In this document: positions 54,797 through 63,500 of the stretch, one piece after another
Numbering within the stretch: the stretch's first letter is position 1
Layout: the number at the start of each line of letters is the position of its first letter
NCBI GenBank assembly: GCA_934693135.1
Contig: CAKUVA010000006.1
Coordinates: 1-64,000, forward strand
DNA: 64,000 nucleotides
Direction of reading: 5' to 3'
Origin: an uncultured Bacteroidales bacterium
GTDB taxonomy: Bacteria; Bacteroidota; Bacteroidia; Bacteroidales; UBA932
The notes under the pieces: model-generated
The model's input: only the letters and a program-made list of their open reading frames with translations
What the model was told of the DNA's origin: nothing
The model's database searches: none
Translations under genes and position numbers: made by a program

Positions 54797-54804
54797 CAAA
54801 TTTA
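54797..54804 (-). promoter_or_regulatory. -7 box of queH
   Basis: TAAATTTG on the minus strand, a perfect match, four bases before the ATG. Confidence 0.5.
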
Positions 54805-54818
54805 ACCATATTTAGGGA

Positions 54819-54849
54819 TTGTCAGAACATTTGTGTAGCAGTATCTTTG
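54819..54849 (+). promoter_or_regulatory. Promoter of a candidate small RNA
   Basis: TTG (54819-54821), 20 bases, then TATCTTTG (54842-54849): both promoter elements at the expected distance. No gene follows within the next 130 bases; a terminator does. Confidence 0.6.
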
Positions 54850-54855
54850 CAATGT

Positions 54856-54943
54856 TGGATTGAGATTATAAGCCATATAGTTAAAGTGAATCCTTTTGAT
54901 TGTTGTAAAAAAGCGGTCTCCTGTGAAGGACAGCCGCTTTTTA
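54856..54943 (+). ncRNA. Candidate small RNA of about 88 nt
   Basis: Bounded by a two-element promoter and by a strong intrinsic terminator (54907-54942: A6GCGG and CCGCT5 with an inner TCCT/AGGA pairing), with no meaningful frame between (the first ATG gives two codons). The hemerythrin gene downstream has its own -7 box after the terminator, so this is not simply its leader. It could be a stand-alone regulatory RNA, perhaps linked with the iron/NO cluster that follows. The start is estimated as six to seven bases after the -7 box. Confidence 0.5.
54907..54942 (+). terminator. Terminator of the candidate small RNA
   Basis: AAAAAGCGG pairs with CCGCTTTTT, with an inner TCCT/AGGA helix and a GTGA tetraloop. 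It is strong and has no coding gene just upstream on the plus strand. Confidence 0.8.
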
Positions 54944-54986
54944 ATTGTATTTCGAAAGAAGTTAGTATTCTTTTGGGTTTCTTGAC

Positions 54987-54994
54987 TATATTTG
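54987..54994 (+). promoter_or_regulatory. -7 box of the hemerythrin gene
   Basis: TATATTTG, perfect match, 14 bases before the ATG at 55009, downstream of the small-RNA terminator. Confidence 0.55.
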
Positions 54995-55008
54995 TAATAT
55001 AAAAGATT

Positions 55009-55734
55009 ATGATAATGAAAGATATACACACTGGAAAACTTCTCTCGCCAAATATGAAAATGGCCGAGATTCCAGATATTGACCAGAGACTACTCGGAGT
55101 CATAAGAAGACTTGGAATACGCTTCGGATTCGGAGAGCACACCGTAAGTGAAGTATGTGGCAAGAACAATGTAAACCCTCACACTTTGCTACTTATATGC
55201 AAAATATACATATATGACAATTACATGCCATCTGAAGAGGAACTTTCAGAAAACAGCGTTAGAGATATTGTGACATACCTGCATAATTCTCATGACTTTT
55301 ATAATGAGAATGCGTTGGAAGCATTGGAACACGACATAACTGCGATGACAGGCACACTCGACGAAAAGCATAAGAGAATCATAATGAAATTTTATTCTGA
55401 ATACAAGGAAGAAATTCTTAAACACTTCAAATATGAAGAGGACATCGTGTTCCCATATATTCTGACTTTGGACAACGGAGGTAAGGACTGCAATGGGTAC
55501 AATATCGACAAGTACGAGGAAATCCATTCCGACATAGACGAGAAACTTAACGATTTAAAAAGTATCGTCATGAAATACATGCCTGAGACGTGTGATGACA
55601 ATCTTATACAAAACGTCCTCATACATCTCTATACTTTGGAATCCGATCTCGCCAAACATACATTTATAGAGGACGGCATTTTAGTTCCGATGGTCGCCTC
55701 GAAAGAAAGGGAATTGAGAGAATCAGGAAAGTAA
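55009..55734 (+). CDS. Hemerythrin-domain protein (RIC/YtfE-like)
   Basis: A 241-residue protein with an N-terminal alpha domain and a hemerythrin HHE domain carrying His/Glu ligands spaced as in di-iron four-helix bundles: TYLHNSHDFY, LEHDITAM, HFKYEEDIVFPYI, KYEEIHSDI, and LAKHTFIEDGILVP. Such proteins repair or guard iron-sulfur clusters under nitric-oxide or oxidative stress. The LuxR regulator follows by four bases and FeoAB comes later in the cluster. Confidence 0.88.
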   Translation: MIMKDIHTGKLLSPNMKMAEIPDIDQRLLGVIRRLGIRFGFGEHTVSEVCGKNNVNPHTLLLICKIYIYDNYMPSEEELSENSVRDIVTYLHNSHDFYNENALEALEHDITAMTGTLDEKHKRIIMKFYSEYKEEILKHFKYEEDIVFPYILTLDNGGKDCNGYNIDKYEEIHSDIDEKLNDLKSIVMKYMPETCDDNLIQNVLIHLYTLESDLAKHTFIEDGILVPMVASKERELRESGK

Positions 55735-55738
55735 CAAG

Positions 55739-56344
55739 ATGAACGAACAGATTGTAAAAAAAATACTGATAATAGAACCTTCGGTAATTATATCCGAGGG
55801 TTTAAAACATATAGTGGACAATCTCGCCGGGTTTGACGTATGCGGCATAATCCAAAGTCTGGATAGAGGGCTTGAGATAACGTTGGAAGAATACGATATG
55901 GATCTCGTGATTGTAGATCCCATCGTGTTGGGGATTCAAGACATTCCAGAAGGTCATAATTTGATAAAAGAAATGACTAATGTGCCAGTATTGGCAATAT
56001 TGACTTCCGCAATGAGCGCAAACTATGCATCGACCTACGATGGCATCATCTACTTGACAGACAAGTCCAATGAGATTGAACAGAAGATTACAGCCTCTGT
56101 GAATGCCAGCAGTAGCGAAATGAAAAGTGATGGAGAGGAGCTCTCTTCCAGAGAAAAGGAAATTTTAGTATGCGTAGCCAAAGGCATGCTTAATAAGGAA
56201 ATTGCAGATCATTTCAACATTTCCATTTATACTGTCATAACTCACAGGAAAAACATAACAAGAAAAACAGGGATAAAGACTGTTGCAGGCCTCACAGTCT
56301 ATGCTTTGCTAAATAATTTAATAGACATAAGTTCCATGGAATAA
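55739..56344 (+). CDS. LuxR-family transcriptional regulator with degenerate receiver
   Basis: A 201-residue protein: an N-terminal receiver-like fold (about 1-115) with the phospho-acceptor-like Asp in DLVIVDPIVLG, but with the usual acidic pair reduced to IIEPS, and a C-terminal LuxR helix-turn-helix (LSSREKEILVCVAKGMLNKEIADHFNISIYTVITHRKNI). In relatives such a regulator next to a hemerythrin gene probably responds to redox or NO; this is inference. It starts four bases after the hemerythrin stop. Confidence 0.85.
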   Translation: MNEQIVKKILIIEPSVIISEGLKHIVDNLAGFDVCGIIQSLDRGLEITLEEYDMDLVIVDPIVLGIQDIPEGHNLIKEMTNVPVLAILTSAMSANYASTYDGIIYLTDKSNEIEQKITASVNASSSEMKSDGEELSSREKEILVCVAKGMLNKEIADHFNISIYTVITHRKNITRKTGIKTVAGLTVYALLNNLIDISSME

Positions 56345-56360
56345 TGGAAACAACACACAA

Positions 56361-56693
56361 ATGGATTTTAACGGAATAATAACTGGAGCGGCCACATTCC
56401 TTATAATAGGACTATGCCATCCGCTCGTAATTAAATCGGAATACTATATAGGAAAACGTGCATGGTGGGGATTCCTCGCAGTAGGAATCATATTAGCTAT
56501 AATCTCATTAACATTGACCAATAGCACATTATCAACAATTTTCGGAGCTGGAGCATTTTCATTTTTTTGGGGCATAGGAGAAATGTTCGAGCAAGAGAAA
56601 CGTGTCTTGAAAGGCTGGTTCCCAGAAAATCCGAAAAGGCACGAGTATTATGAGTGTATAAGAAAATCTAAGAAGCGCTCAAAATCATCATAA
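56361..56693 (+). CDS. DUF4491 membrane protein
   Basis: A 110-residue protein with three membrane segments and the motif PLVIKSEYYIGKRAWWGFL and an end LKGWFPENPKRHEYYE, typical of the DUF4491 family in Bacteroidetes. Function unknown. It follows the regulator by 16 bases and may belong to the same unit. Confidence 0.8.
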   Translation: MDFNGIITGAATFLIIGLCHPLVIKSEYYIGKRAWWGFLAVGIILAIISLTLTNSTLSTIFGAGAFSFFWGIGEMFEQEKRVLKGWFPENPKRHEYYECIRKSKKRSKSS

Positions 56694-56723
56694 ATAATGA
56701 TGCAATCCGAATGATATTCATTA

Positions 56724-56731
56724 TATATTTG
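56724..56731 (+). promoter_or_regulatory. -7 box of feoAB
   Basis: TATATTTG, perfect match, 21 bases before the ATG. Confidence 0.55.
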
Positions 56732-56752
56732 TATTTGATATAGTGGATACTT

Positions 56753-59257
56753 ATGAAATTATCGGATTTAAAGACAGGCGAGCAGGGGGTAATCGCCAAG
56801 GTAAACGGACACGGAAGCTTCAGGAAACGACTAATCGAAATGGGGTTCATAGCGGGGAAGAAAGTAACTGTCGTACTCAATGCTCCGTTACGTGATCCTA
56901 TCGAATATGAGATATTGGGCTATAAACTGTCTCTCAGACGAAGTGAGGCTGAACAGATAGAAGTTATCAGCGAAAGCGAAGCGAAAGAGGAACTTACTCA
57001 CGATCATGCTTTCGATACAATCTATGCTGATGATTGCGATGAAGAATGGACATTGAACAGAATGATGTCCAAACTTGCTGAAGAGCGTGGTCATGTCATA
57101 CGCGTCGCCCTCGTTGGAAACCCAAATTGCGGAAAAACATCACTTTTCAACATCGCTTCAGGTTCTCATGAGCATGTGGGAAACTATAGTGGTGTGACCG
57201 TAGATGCCAAGGAAGGACGTTTCGAGTATAAAGGATACAAATTCGTACTGGTGGACTTGCCTGGGACTTATTCGCTCTCCGCATATAGTCCTGAAGAGTT
57301 ATATGTCCGTAAAAATTTGATAGAGAATGTTCCAGATGTAGTCATCAATGTGGTGGATGCGTCGAATATCGAAAGGAATCTCTACCTAACCTCTCAGATA
57401 ATAGACATGAACCTGCGTGTGGTCATGGCACTTAATATGTACGATGAATTGCAGGCGAAGGGCGACAAACTGGACACCAAACAGTTAGGCTATCTTCTCG
57501 GTATGCCGGTATGCCCTACCATAAGCCGCGATGGTACTGGGATACATGAGCTTTTCGACACAGTAATAAAAATTTACACTCAAAGCGATCCAAAATTAGC
57601 ACGTCACATACATATAAACCACGGAGCCGAGCTGGAAAAGAGCATTGATAGAATCAAACTCTTGCTACAGAAAGACAACGCATTGAGAGACAAATATTCC
57701 ACACGCTATCTTGCCATAAAATATTTGGAAAATGACAAAGATATTGAAAAAATCATTGATACTCTTCCAAATAGGGATGAAATTATAGCGGCACGTGTAG
57801 AGGAAGAGCGACGAATTCAGGATTTACTACACAACAATAGCGAATCTGCAATAGTAGATGCGAAATATGCTTTCATACAGGGAGCCCTCGCTGAAACGTA
57901 CGAGCCGCATCTTGACACTACCCCACACAAGACTGTGACTGACAAGATAGACGCAATAGTAACCAACAAGTGGATGGCCTTCCCAATATTCATAGCCATA
58001 CTATATCTAATTTTCCAGACGACATTTACTGTCGGCGACTATCCAATGCAATGGATTGATTGGCTTGTAGGCAAGTTTGGAGAGTTCGTATCAACATTTA
58101 TGGCGGACGGATGGCTAAAAGATTTGGTAGTAGATGGTGTAATCTCTGGAGTGGGAAGCGTGCTGGTATTCCTACCTAACATCCTGATACTCTATTTTTT
58201 CATATCGATAATGGAAGATTCGGGGTATATGTCACGCGCAGCATTCATCGTAGATAAGCTGATGCACAAGATCGGACTTCATGGCAAGTCATTCATTCCT
58301 ATGGTCATGGGATTCGGGTGCAATGTCCCGGCAATCATGGCTACTCGTGCCATAGAGAGTCGAAAAAGTCGCATGATAACAATAGCTATTATCCCGTTTA
58401 TGTCATGCGCCGGACGTTTGCCAATTTTCGTGCTACTTGCAGGAGCATTCTTTCCTCATAATGCAGCATTGGCATTGCTCGGAATATATCTTCTCGGAAT
58501 TATTTTAGCAATTCTTTCCGCCATTGTACTCAGTAAATTTGTAAAAGATGATGATTTGCCGTTCGTGATGGAACTGCCGCCATATAGAATTCCGACAGCA
58601 AAAGCCATTTGGCGTCATACATGGGAAAAAGGGCAGCAATACCTGCAAAAGATGGCTACCACTATCTTGATTTGCTCAGTTCTTATATGGTTCCTCGGAT
58701 ATTTTCCTCGAAATGAAAAACTTATTGCAGCACAAGAGGAATATGCTACGATGTCAGATCTTTCCACAGCTAATGTCAATGCGAACGAAACATCGACTAT
58801 CAGTAAGGAAAATTTATCTATACAAATAGATTCACTCTATGCCTACCAGCAGGAGCATTCTTATATCGGAGAATTAGGACGTCTCGTTTCCCCTGCCATG
58901 GAGCCTCTCGGATTTAACTGGAAGATGGATGTCGGACTTCTAACGGGAATTGCAGCCAAAGAGCTCGTGGTCAGCACGCTCGGAGTTATGTATTCAGAAG
59001 GAGCAAAAGTTTCTGAAGGATCCGACTTAAGCGAAGATACTCAGCTTCAGAGCGCTCTCATAAACGACATCACACCAGCCGCAGCTCTATCCTTCATGGT
59101 ATTCATTCTGCTCTATTTTCCATGCATAGCCACATTTGTAGCTATCAAAAACGAGACAGGAAAATGGCGTTGGGCTATCGCCTGCTGTGCTTACACCATG
59201 ATTATCGCATGGGTAATGGCCTTTATTACCTATAGGATAGCTCTCCTATTCATATAA
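56753..59257 (+). CDS. feoB: Ferrous iron transport protein, FeoA-FeoB fusion
   Basis: Inner-membrane Fe2+ importer of 834 residues. An SH3-like FeoA domain covers about 1-75 (RKRLIEMGFIAGKKVTVV); a G domain follows at about 110-290 with GNPNCGKTSLFN (G1), DLPGTYSLSAYSPEE (G3) and NMYD (G4); then the transporter part with about eight membrane segments and the Gate motifs GFGCNVPAIMATR and SCAGRLPIFVLL. The FeoAB fusion is typical of Bacteroidetes. It is close to the hemerythrin and LuxR genes, so the region is an iron/NO-related cluster. A repeat pair (locus B) lies just after it. Confidence 0.96.
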   Translation: MKLSDLKTGEQGVIAKVNGHGSFRKRLIEMGFIAGKKVTVVLNAPLRDPIEYEILGYKLSLRRSEAEQIEVISESEAKEELTHDHAFDTIYADDCDEEWTLNRMMSKLAEERGHVIRVALVGNPNCGKTSLFNIASGSHEHVGNYSGVTVDAKEGRFEYKGYKFVLVDLPGTYSLSAYSPEELYVRKNLIENVPDVVINVVDASNIERNLYLTSQIIDMNLRVVMALNMYDELQAKGDKLDTKQLGYLLGMPVCPTISRDGTGIHELFDTVIKIYTQSDPKLARHIHINHGAELEKSIDRIKLLLQKDNALRDKYSTRYLAIKYLENDKDIEKIIDTLPNRDEIIAARVEEERRIQDLLHNNSESAIVDAKYAFIQGALAETYEPHLDTTPHKTVTDKIDAIVTNKWMAFPIFIAILYLIFQTTFTVGDYPMQWIDWLVGKFGEFVSTFMADGWLKDLVVDGVISGVGSVLVFLPNILILYFFISIMEDSGYMSRAAFIVDKLMHKIGLHGKSFIPMVMGFGCNVPAIMATRAIESRKSRMITIAIIPFMSCAGRLPIFVLLAGAFFPHNAALALLGIYLLGIILAILSAIVLSKFVKDDDLPFVMELPPYRIPTAKAIWRHTWEKGQQYLQKMATTILICSVLIWFLGYFPRNEKLIAAQEEYATMSDLSTANVNANETSTISKENLSIQIDSLYAYQQEHSYIGELGRLVSPAMEPLGFNWKMDVGLLTGIAAKELVVSTLGVMYSEGAKVSEGSDLSEDTQLQSALINDITPAAALSFMVFILLYFPCIATFVAIKNETGKWRWAIACCAYTMIIAWVMAFITYRIALLFI

Positions 59258-59267
59258 CATTTGAGGG

Positions 59268-59350
59268 AACCGTTCGGAGAAGACGTTTTAATCCGAACAA
59301 AATCTTTAGAAAACAAATGGTTCGGAAAATAGGCTATTTTCCGAACCATT
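59268..59350. repeat. Paired palindromic intergenic repeat, locus B
   Basis: Unit B1 (59268-59299) has arms ACCGTTCGG and CCGAAC around GACGTTTTAAT. Unit B2 (59316-59350) is a perfect palindrome with 17-base arms starting AATGGTTCGG around one central G; it keeps the arm type but has lost the ACGTTTTA core. The pair lies between the convergent feoB and SGNH-hydrolase genes and may also act as a bidirectional terminator. Confidence 0.75.
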
Positions 59351-59368
59351 ATTTTCTAAAAAGTAAAC

Positions 59369-60478
59369 TTACCTGATTCCGTACTTCCTGAGAATCTTTA
59401 CTATCGGTTTCTTGATGGATTCAGCCCAACGAGTATAACCATTATTGCCTGGATGTACTCCATCAATACTGCTATCATGGGCAGGATCAGTTGCATTGGT
59501 ACACTCTACATAGTAGACATCCTTGTACTTCTTGCAAGCGATACGCATCAAGCTGTCAGCCATATCCATTTTATCCTGCTCGCCCTTATCGTTCACCAAG
59601 TCGAAGTTTCTCTTCTCCCTATATATGGTATGCTGGAAAATGAGCGGCTTCCCAGGATGCGCCGCCTGAAGTTTCTCAATGAAAGGAAACAATCTTTCCT
59701 TTATCTGTGCAGGCGAAGGATTAGAGAAAGAATCGAAAATAAAAGCATCTACATCTGCATCAACCAAAGCATCAGCAAAATACGACTGCATTTTGCAATT
59801 TCCACTACATCCGAGACTAAGCAGTTGGATACCTGTCATCCTTGTAAACTGAGCTGGATATGTCATACCAGGGCGAGCAGTACTGGTACCATGAGTATAG
59901 CTTGAACCGAAAATTCCCACACGATGTCTGAACGGAGCCTCGCCTTTTGATATGGAAGCACCTTCCTCAACTCCGATCTTCACCGAATATTCCTCACTGA
60001 ACAGAGGCAAATAAAGCAGACACTCCTTCTCGTCCTTGCTCATATTCTTGATAAGCACCGTATTATACCCATTATCCTTATTATTAGGAGCACATCCTGC
60101 AGCAGCCCAAAGCCACTTTCCATCTTTCTTTATATAAAGATCATAACCTCTCGAAGAAAATGCTCCGGTATTTATTCCATATCCATTATAGCCGAATTCA
60201 GACTTTACCGAAATGGTCGAAGAATTTGTTTTGAATACTACCGCTATTCCTGAAGACTCACGCACCTGCAAGTTCTCACTCTTAGTAAAGCCCTTGTACT
60301 TAACCGTGTCAACCCTATGATACGGATTCGGGGTATTAGGAAACAATTTTCCAATTAATGTAAGGTCAGATGCCTCAGTGAAGCTATACTTCACATCCTT
60401 CGGAGTCTGTGCAAAGGTCAATGTACCTGCGCACAACATTGCAACAGCCAATGTAGCTGCTGCAATGTGATTTTTCAT
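59369..60478 (-). CDS. Secreted SGNH/GDSL hydrolase with N-terminal GxDLY domain
   Basis: Signal peptide, then an N-terminal beta-sandwich with SRGYDLYIKKDGKW (GxDLY signature) and a C-terminal SGNH esterase domain with GSSYTHGTSTARPG (nucleophile Ser), SLGCSGN (Gly/Asn oxyanion region) and the final DSSIDGVHPGNNGY (Asp-His). The family is a set of secreted esterases acting on carbohydrate esters in Bacteroidetes; the substrate is not readable. The start is the second Met at 60478 or the first at 60490; the former is preferred since it begins the signal peptide directly. Confidence 0.88.
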   Translation of the reverse strand: MKNHIAAATLAVAMLCAGTLTFAQTPKDVKYSFTEASDLTLIGKLFPNTPNPYHRVDTVKYKGFTKSENLQVRESSGIAVVFKTNSSTISVKSEFGYNGYGINTGAFSSRGYDLYIKKDGKWLWAAAGCAPNNKDNGYNTVLIKNMSKDEKECLLYLPLFSEEYSVKIGVEEGASISKGEAPFRHRVGIFGSSYTHGTSTARPGMTYPAQFTRMTGIQLLSLGCSGNCKMQSYFADALVDADVDAFIFDSFSNPSPAQIKERLFPFIEKLQAAHPGKPLIFQHTIYREKRNFDLVNDKGEQDKMDMADSLMRIACKKYKDVYYVECTNATDPAHDSSIDGVHPGNNGYTRWAESIKKPIVKILRKYGIR

Positions 60479-60545
60479 TTCAAATCTCATATAATGATGT
60501 TTTAATGTTTTGCCCGTCGGGACTCGCCGTTTTTGTGTATTAGTA

Positions 60546-60553
60546 CAAAATTA
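60546..60553 (-). promoter_or_regulatory. -7 box of the SGNH-hydrolase gene
   Basis: TAATTTTG on the minus strand, a perfect match, with a leader of about 60 bases before the gene. Confidence 0.5.
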
Positions 60554-60587
60554 GACAATAATAATCGGAAATCATGGCATTTATGCG

Positions 60588-60595
60588 TAATTTTG
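60588..60595 (+). promoter_or_regulatory. -7 box of the phosphate-ester transporter gene
   Basis: TAATTTTG, perfect match, 49 bases before the ATG at 60645. It is divergent from the hydrolase promoter. Confidence 0.5.
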
Positions 60596-60644
60596 CCAAA
60601 GCAAATGTGCGGATTAATATTTCCGTACAGGAATGCACTTACAG

Positions 60645-62030
60645 ATGAGCCTATACTCGTATTTTAGGATAAGCAAGCCATCAGCGTACAAAGTCGCTGA
60701 CAACGAGATAACTACAACTTACAGAAAACTTCGGAACCGCACCTTCTGGGGAGCTACTGCCGCATATAGCCTGTATTATGTATGCAGGATGACATTAAGT
60801 GTTGTGAAACAGCCTCTCATAGACGGAGGCGTACTCACCGCAGGCCAATTGGGAATTATCGGTTCAGCCCTCCTTTTCGTATATGCATTAGGGAAATTCA
60901 CTAACGGGTTCATTGCTGACTATTGTAACATCCGCAGATTCATGGCAGTGGGATTGTTCATATCTGCTGCAGTAAACCTATTCATGGGAGCTTTCGGACT
61001 ATTCGGATCAGCAACAGGTCTTGGCAGCACATTGATATTCATCACATTCTTTATCTTATGGGGAGTCAACGGATGGGTACAATCCATGGGAGCGCCTCCT
61101 GGTATTATCAATCTCTCTCGATGGTTTTCTTTATCCAAGAGAGGGACCTACTACAGCATATTCAGCGCTAGCCCATATCTCGGCAAATTCCTTACATTCA
61201 TACTTACAGGAGTTACTGTCGGAGCTTTTGGATGGGAATGGGGATTCATATTCGCAGCTGTGGCAGGTGTCGTAGGGGGATTCATCGTGCTCATCTTCGT
61301 ATCAGACACGCCAGAGAGCAAGGGCTTGCCTTCCGTACAGAAACTCTCTGGAGAAGCGCCAAAAAAAGTAGACACTATGCCTACAAAGGAGTTACAGAAG
61401 ATTGTGTTTAAGCATCCTGGGATATGGATTATAGCCCTCTCAAGTGCCTTTGTATATATAACTCAATATGCCATAAGCGGTTGGGGTGTTCTGTTCCTCC
61501 AGAAGGCCAGATATTTCTCACTCCCAGAGGCAACTCAAATTATCGCCTTTTCTGAAGCCTTCGGGGTCGCAGGGACTATTTTAGCAGGATGGCTTTCCGA
61601 TACTTTATTTCATGGTAACCGAGTAAAACCTGTCCTTCTCTCAGGCACTCTATGCCTCATTTCACTGACAATGTTCCTTTTCACTGAAGGAGGATATCTC
61701 ATGAACATTATCTATGTTTCGTTCTTCAGCCTGTTTATCGGAGTATTATATTGTGTAGTAGCAGGACTCATGGCTGTAGACATTGTACCAAGAAAAGCGA
61801 CAGGAGCGGCTCTTGGAATAGTAGGGATATCAAGTTATGTAGCAGCTGCAGTACAGGATATCGTAAGCGGTTACCTTATCCAGGGTGCCTCAGTCATATC
61901 CACTTCCGAACAATCATCAGACATCTATAATTTCACTCCAGCAGCAATTTTTTGGATCACTGCATGTCTACTATCATTCGTGCTTCCTGTCCTCGGATGG
62001 AAAAGAATGAAAATACAAGTAGGTGAATGA
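60645..62030 (+). CDS. Organophosphate:phosphate antiporter-type MFS transporter
   Basis: A 461-residue membrane protein with about 12 membrane segments and the OPA-family signatures YSLYYVCRMTLSVVKQPLI (first helix region) and FTNGFIADYCNIRRFM, WGVNGWVQSMGAPPGIINLSRWFS. It is probably a glycerol-3-phosphate or hexose-phosphate transporter; GlpT and UhpT types cannot be told apart with certainty from the sequence alone. The start is the ATG at 60645, the second Met in the frame. Confidence 0.88.
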   Translation: MSLYSYFRISKPSAYKVADNEITTTYRKLRNRTFWGATAAYSLYYVCRMTLSVVKQPLIDGGVLTAGQLGIIGSALLFVYALGKFTNGFIADYCNIRRFMAVGLFISAAVNLFMGAFGLFGSATGLGSTLIFITFFILWGVNGWVQSMGAPPGIINLSRWFSLSKRGTYYSIFSASPYLGKFLTFILTGVTVGAFGWEWGFIFAAVAGVVGGFIVLIFVSDTPESKGLPSVQKLSGEAPKKVDTMPTKELQKIVFKHPGIWIIALSSAFVYITQYAISGWGVLFLQKARYFSLPEATQIIAFSEAFGVAGTILAGWLSDTLFHGNRVKPVLLSGTLCLISLTMFLFTEGGYLMNIIYVSFFSLFIGVLYCVVAGLMAVDIVPRKATGAALGIVGISSYVAAAVQDIVSGYLIQGASVISTSEQSSDIYNFTPAAIFWITACLLSFVLPVLGWKRMKIQVGE

Positions 62031-62041
62031 TTCTGCAACTA

Positions 62042-62746
62042 TCACTTATCTCCACCATGCAACTCAATACCATCAGCATCCCAGTCCAATGTATCTTCAT
62101 CAGGTTCATTGAATGGCTGAAGGAACGGATTATGAGTTCGCTCGTCTGAGATTGTAGTACATGGTCCATGTCCAGGAAATACAGTAACATCGCCTGGAAG
62201 CACCATAACCTTATCCATCAGAGATACTATCAGTTTGTCATAATCTCCTCCAGGCTGATCTGTACGCCCAATGCTCCCTGCGAAAAGAGTATCTCCTGTG
62301 AACACAACCTTATCCTCGGCATCATAGAAACAAACTCCACCAGGAGTATGACCAGGAGTAACTATAGTCTCAAATTCTGTATTTCCGAATTTCAGAATCT
62401 GCCCATCGACCAGTGATTCCGTTACGAATGACGAATCAGGGTCCCTAAGGCCAAATGCAGAGCTAAAATTATTAGCCAGCATATAATTATCATCTTGGTT
62501 CATATACACTGGAATGCCATATTTAGATGCACACTCCTTCACACCGAAAATATGGTCGAAATGGCCATGCGTAAGCAATATCATCTTAGGCTTAACTCCT
62601 TTCTCCTGAATCTTGCCATAAAGAGATGCAGCCTCTTTCTCATCATAGAACCCCGGATCTATTATGACTGCCTCTCCTGTCTCGTCCCACGCAAATGAAC
62701 AATTTTCCTGAAACGGATTGAACTGGAATGTTAGTATCTTGAGCAT
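62042..62746 (-). CDS. MBL-fold metallo-hydrolase (glyoxalase II-like)
   Basis: A 234-residue protein with the metal-binding LLTHGHFDHIFGVK (HxHxDH), VTPGHTPGGVCFY, FTGDTLFAGSIGRTD and the end VFPGHGPCTTI. This is the YcbL/GloB-like group that hydrolyses thioesters. It is cytoplasmic and convergent with the transporter gene, 11 bases apart. Confidence 0.92.
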   Translation of the reverse strand: MLKILTFQFNPFQENCSFAWDETGEAVIIDPGFYDEKEAASLYGKIQEKGVKPKMILLTHGHFDHIFGVKECASKYGIPVYMNQDDNYMLANNFSSAFGLRDPDSSFVTESLVDGQILKFGNTEFETIVTPGHTPGGVCFYDAEDKVVFTGDTLFAGSIGRTDQPGGDYDKLIVSLMDKVMVLPGDVTVFPGHGPCTTISDERTHNPFLQPFNEPDEDTLDWDADGIELHGGDK

Positions 62747-62765
62747 ATCTGATTTTCATTTCCGA

Positions 62766-62773
62766 CAAAATTA
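62766..62773 (-). promoter_or_regulatory. -7 box of the metallo-hydrolase gene
   Basis: TAATTTTG on the minus strand, a perfect match, 19 bases before the ATG. Confidence 0.55.
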
Positions 62774-62797
62774 CAAAACAAATTCGGAGATTCTTCG

Positions 62798-62805
62798 TAA
62801 TTTTG
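62798..62805 (+). promoter_or_regulatory. -7 box of the second deoxynucleoside kinase gene
   Basis: TAATTTTG, perfect match, 25 bases before the ATG at 62831, divergent from the metallo-hydrolase box. Confidence 0.55.
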
Positions 62806-62830
62806 TAATTATACATCAGCAAATATCAAC

Positions 62831-63451
62831 ATGCACATAGGAATAGCAGGAAACATAGGCAGTGGCAAGACAACCTTGACACGAATGTTGGCAGAACATT
62901 ATGGGTGGACTCCCAAATATGAAGCCGTCACATACAATCCATATTTGGAAGATTACTACAAGGATATCAAACGATGGTCATTCAACTTGGAAGTCTATTT
63001 CCTAACACAACGATTCAAAGATGTACTGGAAATCGCCCACTCCGATGATGTCATCATACAAGACCGAACTATCTTCGAAGGCGTCTACATCTTCGTAGCC
63101 AACAACAAGGCCATGGGTAACTTGTCAGACCGTGACTATGAAACATATATGGATTTGTTTAGGCTAATGATGTCTCTTGTCAAGGCTCCTGACTTACTCA
63201 TTTATCTGCGTTCGTCTGTTCCTCATCTCGTATCACAAATTCAGAAACGTGGACGCGACTATGAAAAAAGCATTGAAATAGAATATCTTGAAGGGCTGAA
63301 TGAACGATATGAGAAATGGATTTCAGAATATCCTGGTAAGGTCTTGACTATAGATGCTGATGGGTTGGATTTTCAGAATTGCCCCGAGGATTTCGCAGCC
63401 ATAACGGACAAGATAGACTCAGAGCTGTTCGGGCTGTTCCACATTGAATAA
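62831..63451 (+). CDS. Deoxynucleoside kinase (copy 2)
   Basis: Paralogue of the kinase at 50448-51083, 206 residues, the same start (MHIGIAGNIGSGKTTL) and shared KRWSFNLEVYFLTQRFKDV and KRGRDYEKS segments. The segment after DRT is IFEGVYIFVANN, unlike the IYEDARIFAPNL of copy 1, so the two probably differ in substrate preference or form a pair as in bacteria with dual deoxyadenosine/deoxyguanosine kinases. A repeat pair (locus C) follows. Confidence 0.9.
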   Translation: MHIGIAGNIGSGKTTLTRMLAEHYGWTPKYEAVTYNPYLEDYYKDIKRWSFNLEVYFLTQRFKDVLEIAHSDDVIIQDRTIFEGVYIFVANNKAMGNLSDRDYETYMDLFRLMMSLVKAPDLLIYLRSSVPHLVSQIQKRGRDYEKSIEIEYLEGLNERYEKWISEYPGKVLTIDADGLDFQNCPEDFAAITDKIDSELFGLFHIE

Positions 63452-63500
63452 TCACATGTCATTCGTATAATTTACGCCTCGTCTTTTTTAACAATTCACC

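Noticed and set aside
37086..54890. Shared 15-base string TGAGATTATAAGCCA near 37087 and 54870
   Set aside because: A match of this length is expected by chance about twice in a window of this size.
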